Shown here: positions 59,340 through 64,000 of the stretch, in pieces | Position numbering within the stretch: position 1 is the stretch's first letter | How the letters are laid out: each line of letters opens with the position of its first letter | Assembly (NCBI RefSeq): GCF_000158815.1 | Contig: NZ_GG657738.1 | Coordinates: 4,464,785 to 4,528,784 of the forward strand | Reading direction: 5' to 3' | Source of the DNA: Micromonospora sp. ATCC 39149 | GTDB lineage: Bacteria; Actinomycetota; Actinomycetes; Mycobacteriales; Micromonosporaceae | DNA: 64,000 nt | Position numbers and translations under genes: made by a program | Notes under the pieces: generated by a model | The model's input: only the letters and a program-made list of their open reading frames with translations | Databases searched by the model: none | What the model was told of the DNA's origin: nothing

Positions 59340-60428
59340 TCAGAGCGCCAGGCAGGCGCCGGCCGTGCTGCCCGGCGGGGGCGGCAGCAGTGCCGACGGG
59401 ATCCCCTCGGCCGCCAGGGCGGTGCGCAGGCGTTGCAGGTCCGCGCCGAGGCGCACCAGGCCGGCCGGGTCGACGGGGGTCGGCGGGTGACCCAGCACCA
59501 GGGCGGTGGCCCGCTCCGGCCAGCCGGGCACGGCGGCGCTCAGCGCGGCGCGTACCTCGTCGTCGGTGACGGGGGTGAACACCGTGCCGGGGGCGACCAC
59601 GCCGGCCACCACGGCGATGGCCCGCCGCACCGCCGCCGGGTCGGCGGGGGCGTCGCCCGGGGCGTCGGGCAGCGTCGCGGCGGCGGCCAGCCCGGCCGCC
59701 CGCGCCTCGGCCGTGCCGAGCGAGAACAGGTCCAGCTCCGCATCCCGGAGCAGCGCCCGCGCGCCGACGCCGTCGTCCGGGACGGTCGCGGTGAGGTACC
59801 CGCGCACCACGGCGACGGGGACCTGGTCGCACTTGCCCTTGATCAGCTCGCCCGCGCCCGCCAGCTCGTCCACTATTGCTATCTGGGTGAGCTGGAGCTC
59901 GTTGCCGTACGGGTCGACCTCGCCCCGGTGGTCGCGGATCGCCGGCATCCCGGCCACCCCGAGCGCCACGTCGGTGAGGCCGTTGCGCCAGGGCCGGCCC
60001 ATCGTGTCGGTGACGATCACCGCGACGTCCAGGCGGTAGCGCTCGCGCAGCGCGGTCCGTAGGGCCCGCGCCGAGGCGTCCGGGTCCTGCGGGAGCAGCA
60101 CCAGCCGGGTCTTGTCCACGTTCGAGGCGTCGATGCCGGCGGAGGCCATCACGAAGCCGTGGTGGGTCTGCACGATCTGGGTCGCACCCCGGGTGGCCAC
60201 CACCCGGGCGGTCTCGGCGGCCAGCACCTCGTCCCGGGCGGCCAGCCGCTCCGGCCCGTCGGCCGGCACGTCCACGAGCCGCCCCTCCGCCTTGGAGACG
60301 ATCTTGCTGGTCACCACCAGCACGTCGCCGTCGCGCAGCCACGGCGCGGCGGTCGCGATCAACGCCGCCAGGTCGTCGCCCTCGGTCACGTCGCCGATGC
60401 CCAGCACCGGCAGGATCTCCAGCCTCAT
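59340..60428 (-). CDS. fbiB: Coenzyme F420-0:L-glutamate ligase (short FbiB/CofE form)
   Basis: A 362-residue enzyme that adds glutamates to F420-0. The CofE domain (about residues 1-245) shows VTSKIVSKAEGRLVDV, HGFVMASAGIDASNVD, VIVTDTMGRPWRNGLTDVALG and the DPYGNELQLTQIA region. Mycobacterial FbiB is about 448 residues with a C-terminal FMN nitroreductase domain that reduces dehydro-F420-0. Here the tail is only about 115 residues and shows no recognisable nitroreductase motif, so that activity is probably supplied elsewhere. ATG 60428 overlaps the fbiA stop (ATGA), so the two genes are translationally coupled. Confidence 0.93.
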   Translation of the reverse strand: MRLEILPVLGIGDVTEGDDLAALIATAAPWLRDGDVLVVTSKIVSKAEGRLVDVPADGPERLAARDEVLAAETARVVATRGATQIVQTHHGFVMASAGIDASNVDKTRLVLLPQDPDASARALRTALRERYRLDVAVIVTDTMGRPWRNGLTDVALGVAGMPAIRDHRGEVDPYGNELQLTQIAIVDELAGAGELIKGKCDQVPVAVVRGYLTATVPDDGVGARALLRDAELDLFSLGTAEARAAGLAAAATLPDAPGDAPADPAAVRRAIAVVAGVVAPGTVFTPVTDDEVRAALSAAVPGWPERATALVLGHPPTPVDPAGLVRLGADLQRLRTALAAEGIPSALLPPPPGSTAGACLAL

Positions 60429-61378
60429 GCCAGCTCCACCGCCGCCCGGACCATCGCCGCCGTCGCCGCCTCGTCGGTCATCAGCAGCGGGACCGCCCGG
60501 ACCGGCACGCCCGGCACCACCGCGCCGGCGTCCTCGGGGGCCACCAGCCAGCCGTCCAGCAGCCCGCCGGAGGACCGGCCGCCGTACAGGGCGCCCACCC
60601 CGGCGGCGCTGCACTCGACGCCGAGCACGGCCAGGCAACGGTCGGCCATCCCGCGCACCGCCGAGCCGCCGATGATCGGGGACACCCCGACCACCGGGGC
60701 CGACCCGTCGGCGAGCGCCTCACGCAGCCCCGGCACGGCCAGCACCGGGGCGATGCTCACCACCGGGTTGCTCGGCGCGACCAGCACCACGTCGGCGGCG
60801 GCGATCGCGTCGAGCACGCCGGGGGCGGGCTTCGCCGTCTCCGCGCCGACGAAGACGAACCGGTGGGTGGGCAGGCCGGCGCGGTGCCGGATCCACCACT
60901 CCTGGAAGTGGATCGCCCGCTGGCCGCCGCCGTCGGGGTCGCTCACCACCACGTGCGTCTCCAGCCGGTCGTCGGTCGCCGGCAGCATCCGTACGCCGGG
61001 CTGCCAGCGCGTCGCCAGCGCCTCGGTGACCGCCGACAGCGGGTACCCGCCGTTGAGCATCGTGGTGCGCACCAGGTGGGTGGCGACGTCCCGGTCGCCG
61101 AGCCCGAACCAGGTCGGCTCCGCGCCGTACGCGGCCAGCTCCGACTTCACCGTCCACGTCTCGTCGACCCGGCCCCAGCCCCGCTCCGGGTCCGCGCCGC
61201 CGCCGAGGGTGTACATGACGCTGTCCAGGTCGGGGCAGACCTTGAGGCCGTGCAGGTAGAGGTCGTCGCCGACGTTGACCACAGCGGTCACCTCGGCCCC
61301 CATCTCACGGGCGTACGCCCGGACACCGAGCAGGAACCGGGCGCCCCCGATGCCGCCGGTCAGTACGACGATGCGCAT
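60425..61378 (-). CDS. fbiA: F420 biosynthesis transferase (CofD/FbiA)
   Basis: A 317-residue enzyme transferring the phospholactyl or phosphoenolpyruvyl group to FO, giving F420-0 or its dehydro form. The N-terminal MRIVVLTGGIGGARFLLGV is diagnostic, as are VNVGDDLYLHGLKVCPDLDSVMYTLGG (read in parts) and VLVAPSNPVVSIAPVL. ATG 61378 is preferred: GGAGG is nine bases upstream and the MRIVVLTGG start is standard; ATG 61387 is an alternative. It leads the fbiA-fbiB operon. The FbiC gene for FO synthesis begins 1.3 kb away on the other strand. Confidence 0.95.
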   Translation of the reverse strand: MRIVVLTGGIGGARFLLGVRAYAREMGAEVTAVVNVGDDLYLHGLKVCPDLDSVMYTLGGGADPERGWGRVDETWTVKSELAAYGAEPTWFGLGDRDVATHLVRTTMLNGGYPLSAVTEALATRWQPGVRMLPATDDRLETHVVVSDPDGGGQRAIHFQEWWIRHRAGLPTHRFVFVGAETAKPAPGVLDAIAAADVVLVAPSNPVVSIAPVLAVPGLREALADGSAPVVGVSPIIGGSAVRGMADRCLAVLGVECSAAGVGALYGGRSSGGLLDGWLVAPEDAGAVVPGVPVRAVPLLMTDEAATAAMVRAAVELA

Positions 61379-61478
61379 GCCGCCCATCCTCCCGCACGCC
61401 CCGCGCCCGGGTCGCCGGTGCCCGGGGAGACTAGGCTCACGTCGGCAACCGCCCGTTACCGACCAATAGGGGGAGCTC

Positions 61479-62639
61479 GTGACCAGCCCCGCCGAGCCCG
61501 CGTCCGGTGACGCGGCGCCCGCGCCCCACCCCGCCACCCCGGCCCGCCGACTTACCGACCCGCTCCGCGAACTGATCGCGCTCGCGCTGCTCGGCGCGAA
61601 CGCCGTGTTCCTGTTCGTCGGCCTGATCCGGCTGCTCGCCCCGGCCGAGTACAGCACCTTCTACGGCCGGGCGGGCAGCGGCTTCTTCTCGTTCGCCGGG
61701 CTGGAGGCGGCCGTGCTGCCGGTGCTGGCCGTGCTGCTCGCCACGCACGTCGCCCCCGTGGCGCAGCGGGCGAAGCTGATCACCCAGGTGGCGCTGGGCG
61801 AGTACGCCTTCGGCGCCCTCCTCGCCGCGCTCACCCTGCTGATCTGGACGGTCGACCGGCTGGCCAAGGTCGAGGTGCTCGACGCGTTCCTCGGCCTGCT
61901 GATCCGGGCCGCCTGGCTGGCGATCTTCGTGTCCGGCGCGTTCGTCGTCTTCCGGATCTGGCGCACCCTCTACTTCATCCCGAAGCCCAAGCCGGCCCCC
62001 GGGATGTACGGCCAGCCGCAGCCTGGCTGGCCGCAGCAGCCCGCTCACCCGGGCCAGCCCGGCCCGCAGGGCTGGGGCCCGGGGCAGCAGGGCGGCTGGC
62101 CGTCGGCCGGCCCGCAGGCCGGTTACCCCACCGCTGGCCAGCCCGGCCCGTACGCCGGCCAGCCCGGCCCGTACGCCGGCCAGCCCGGCCCGTACGCCGG
62201 CCAGCCCGGCCCGTACGGGTCAGCCGGCCCCGCCGTTCGCTCCGGCCTCCGCGCCGCCGGCCTCCGCGCCCCCGTACCCGGCCCCGCCGCAGTCCGGGCC
62301 CGCCGTTCACGCCGCCCCAGACGGCTCCGCAGCCGGCCTCGCCGTTCCCCCCGCCGCAGTCCGCGCCGCCGTTCGGGCAGCCGCCGTCGGCAGACCCGAC
62401 CCAGGCCATCCCGCGCCAGCCCGGCGAGTCGGGCGGGCCCGCCGGTGAGCGGGACGCCGACGCCGACCGCACCCAGCGCTTTCCGCGCGAGGACTGAACC
62501 GCCGCCCACCGGGCGGGCCCCCGTCGCCCCGGCGGCGGGCCCGCCCGGTGGGCATCCGCCCGCCGGCGGGCGCCGCGCCCGCCCGGTGCGGCTCTGCCCA
62601 GGCACGGGCGCCCCGTTCGTCGAGCGTGTGCCGGTTTGA
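61479..62639 (+). CDS. Four-helix membrane protein with Gly/Pro repeat tail, C-terminus frameshifted
   Basis: GTG 61479 follows AGGGGGAG. Residues about 30-160 have four membrane helices; the remainder is a Pro/Gly/Gln-rich tail with four GQPGPYA repeats (62136-62219). As written the frame runs to 62639 in Arg-rich nonsense. Two extra bases, one in GGG at 62217-62219 and one in GGG at 62296-62298, are the likely cause. With these removed the tail reads GQPAPPFAPASAPP, PPFTPPQTAPQPASPFPPPQ and DPTQAIPRQP, and ends in DADRTQRFPRED at TGA 62497, a normal actinobacterial tail. Function unknown. Confidence 0.75.
   Translation: MTSPAEPASGDAAPAPHPATPARRLTDPLRELIALALLGANAVFLFVGLIRLLAPAEYSTFYGRAGSGFFSFAGLEAAVLPVLAVLLATHVAPVAQRAKLITQVALGEYAFGALLAALTLLIWTVDRLAKVEVLDAFLGLLIRAAWLAIFVSGAFVVFRIWRTLYFIPKPKPAPGMYGQPQPGWPQQPAHPGQPGPQGWGPGQQGGWPSAGPQAGYPTAGQPGPYAGQPGPYAGQPGPYAGQPGPYGSAGPAVRSGLRAAGLRAPVPGPAAVRARRSRRPRRLRSRPRRSPRRSPRRRSGSRRRQTRPRPSRASPASRAGPPVSGTPTPTAPSAFRARTEPPPTGRAPVAPAAGPPGGHPPAGGRRARPVRLCPGTGAPFVERVPV
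62136..62219 (+). repeat. 21-bp tandem repeat, four units (GQPGPYA)
   Basis: The unit GGCCAGCCCGGCCCGTACGC plus a final C occurs four times in succession (62136, 62157, 62178, 62199), coding for GQPGPYA. The last unit ends in GGG. Such perfect copies suggest recent slippage or length variation among strains. Confidence 0.9.
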
Positions 62640-62681
62640 CTGGGGTATTGGGGTCGGTGGCGCGACGCATAGGCTGGGCGA

Positions 62682-64000
62682 ATGGTTGATCGCACTGAGC
62701 CCGGCCCCACCGCGGCCAGCATCGAGCGGGCTTTGCGCCGGGCCGCCTCCGGGCTCGCGCTGGACGTCGACGAGGCCGCAGCCCTGCTCGCCGCCCGGGG
62801 TGCCGCCCTCGACGAGCTGCTCCGCGTCGCCGGCGACATCCGCGACGCCGGTCTGCGTGACGCCGGTCGCCCCGGCGTGGTGACGTTCTCCAAGAAGGTC
62901 TTCGTCCCACTGACTCGGCTCTGCCGGGACCGCTGCCACTACTGCACCTTCGCCACGGTTCCGCACCGGCTGCCGGCCGCCTTCCTCGACCGCGACGAGG
63001 TGCTGGCCATCGCCCGGGCCGGCGCGGCCCAGGGCTGCAAGGAGGCGCTGTTCACCCTCGGTGACCGGCCCGAGCAGCGCTGGTCGGCCGCCCGGGAGTG
63101 GCTGGACGCGCGCGGCTACGACTCCACCCTCGACTACCTGCGCGCCTGCGCGGTGGCGGTGCTCGAGGAAACCGGCCTGCTGCCCCACCTCAACCCCGGG
63201 GTGCTCTCCTGGTCGGAGCTCCAGCGGCTCAAGCCCGTCGCCCCCAGCATGGGCATGATGCTGGAGACCACCGCGACGCGGCTGTGGTCGGAGCCGGGCG
63301 GCCCGCACCACGGCTCGCCGGACAAGGAGCCGGCGGTGCGGCTGCGAGTGCTCGACGACGCCGGCCGGGTCGGGGTGCCGTTCACCACCGGCATCCTGAT
63401 CGGCATCGGTGAGACCCGGGCCGAGCGGGTCGACGCGATCTTCGCGATCCGGCGCGCCCAGCGCGCGTACGGCCACCTCCAGGAGGTGATCGTGCAGAAC
63501 TTCCGCGCCAAGCCGGACACGGCGATGCGCGGCATGCCCGACGCGGAGCTGCACGACTTGGCCGCCACCGTGGCGGTGGCCCGGGTGCTGCTCGGGCCCG
63601 GGGCCCGCATCCAGGCCCCGCCGAACCTGATCGCCGGCGAGTACGACCTGCTGCTGCGCGCCGGCATCGACGATTGGGGCGGCGTCTCGCCGGTGACCCC
63701 GGACCACGTCAACCCGGAGCGCCCCTGGCCGCAGCTCGACGAGTTGGCCCGGCTTACGGCGGAGGCCGGCTTCACGCTGCGCGAGCGGCTGACGATCTAC
63801 CCCGAGTACGTCCGCGCCGGCGACCCGTGGCTGGACCCGCGCCTGCTGCCGCACGTGTCCGCGCTGGCCGACCCGGCGACCGGGCTCGCGGTCGAGGCGG
63901 CCCGCCCGGTGGGCCGCCCCTGGCAGGAGCCGGAGGAGGTGTTCGGCGGTGGGCGGACGGATCTGCACGCCACCATCGACACCGCCGGCCGCACCGCCGA
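62682..64000 (+). CDS. fbiC: FO synthase (FbiC/CofG-CofH), 3' end outside window
   Basis: The first 439 codons of a radical SAM enzyme that makes the deazaflavin FO from a pyrimidine intermediate and tyrosine. The [4Fe-4S] motif is [10 protein letters not shown] (Cys81, Cys85, Cys88), preceded by [28 protein letters not shown] and [10 protein letters not shown] are CofG features. The later [26 protein letters not shown] continues beyond the CofG domain, so a fused FbiC of about 850 residues with a CofH half is expected. ATG 62682 is six bases after TAGGCT (62670-62675) with no ribosome-binding site, a leaderless promoter. The frame is still open at base 64000. Confidence 0.94.
   Translation, partial: MVDRTEPGPTAASIERALRRAASGLALDVDEAAALLAARGAALDELLRVAGDIRDAGLRDAGRPGVVTFSKKVFVPLTRLCRDRCHYCTFATVPHRLPAAFLDRDEVLAIARAGAAQGCKEALFTLGDRPEQRWSAAREWLDARGYDSTLDYLRACAVAVLEETGLLPHLNPGVLSWSELQRLKPVAPSMGMMLETTATRLWSEPGGPHHGSPDKEPAVRLRVLDDAGRVGVPFTTGILIGIGETRAERVDAIFAIRRAQRAYGHLQEVIVQNFRAKPDTAMRGMPDAELHDLAATVAVARVLLGPGARIQAPPNLIAGEYDLLLRAGIDDWGGVSPVTPDHVNPERPWPQLDELARLTAEAGFTLRERLTIYPEYVRAGDPWLDPRLLPHVSALADPATGLAVEAARPVGRPWQEPEEVFGGGRTDLHATIDTAGRTA

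Overview
The window is very GC-rich (roughly 73%) with strongly GC-biased third codon positions, GTG/TTG starts, F420 and mycothiol genes, a tRNA-Leu(UAA) and a family of short GGGGCCCC-cored repeats. Together these point to a filamentous actinomycete, most likely a member of the Micromonosporaceae (Micromonospora or a close relative). About 50 genes are visible on both strands. I see no prophage, insertion sequence, CRISPR array or rRNA. This is chromosomal core DNA with small accessory insertions.

Layout. 1-8200: an LppU-like membrane protein, a dienelactone hydrolase overlapping a family-5 uracil-DNA glycosylase, a five-gene MoxR/DUF58/DUF4129 operon, and a type II NADH dehydrogenase. 8400-17800: a GT-C-like membrane protein, tRNA-Leu(UAA), a Bax-inhibitor-1 protein, a thiolase, twin SGNH hydrolases, a DUF1232 protein and cystathionine beta-synthase. 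17260-23900: a GNAT enzyme, ribonuclease Z with an unusual structured leader, and a three-gene osmoprotectant operon (N-acetylglutaminylglutamine amide, NAGGN). 24000-31600: a secreted LamG/PKD protein, MsrA, a HIT protein, MetB, a frameshifted amidase, threonine dehydratase and GreA. 31700-41500: a DUF4307 protein, mycothiol conjugate amidase, a GGDEF-EAL protein, a secreted PI-PLC-like protein, a DUF255 protein, and PurK-PurE. 41460-53800: a 1677-residue zinc-ribbon membrane protein, UDP-glucose dehydrogenase, acyl-CoA dehydrogenase, a thioesterase, acetoacetyl-CoA synthetase and a TIGR03089 protein. 53900-64000: a glycosyltransferase, mannose-1-phosphate guanylyltransferase, NUDIX, a winged-helix regulator, and the F420 genes fbiB, fbiA and fbiC (the last cut by the window edge).

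How the genes work together. Cbs and MetB are two enzymes of transsulfuration between homocysteine and cysteine; cysteine feeds mycothiol, on which Mca acts. PurK and PurE catalyse consecutive purine steps. FbiC makes FO, FbiA attaches the phospholactyl-type group and FbiB adds glutamates to give F420. The NAGGN trio synthesises a dipeptide osmolyte and carries an associated M42 peptidase. From memory of Mycobacterium tuberculosis, the order thiolase-SGNH-cbs-metB-greA-DUF4307-mca-small membrane protein-DUF255 matches Rv1074c-Rv1084, with the NAGGN trio, rnz, LamG protein, MsrA, HIT, amidase and ilvA lying inside that block here.

Most notable signals. (1) A no-ORF stretch upstream of rnz (18726-18986) holds a promoter, a nearly perfect anti-16S Shine-Dalgarno sequence, a 12-codon ORF, two hairpins and a compact three-way junction. 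(2) A dispersed repeat family supplies stop codons or N-terminal codons to neighbouring genes, and one copy places a TTA codon in a NUDIX frame. (3) About ten genes have a -10 hexamer 6-8 bases before the start codon, including two back-to-back divergent pairs. (4) Single-base insertions in G/C runs break an amidase and the tail of a membrane protein.
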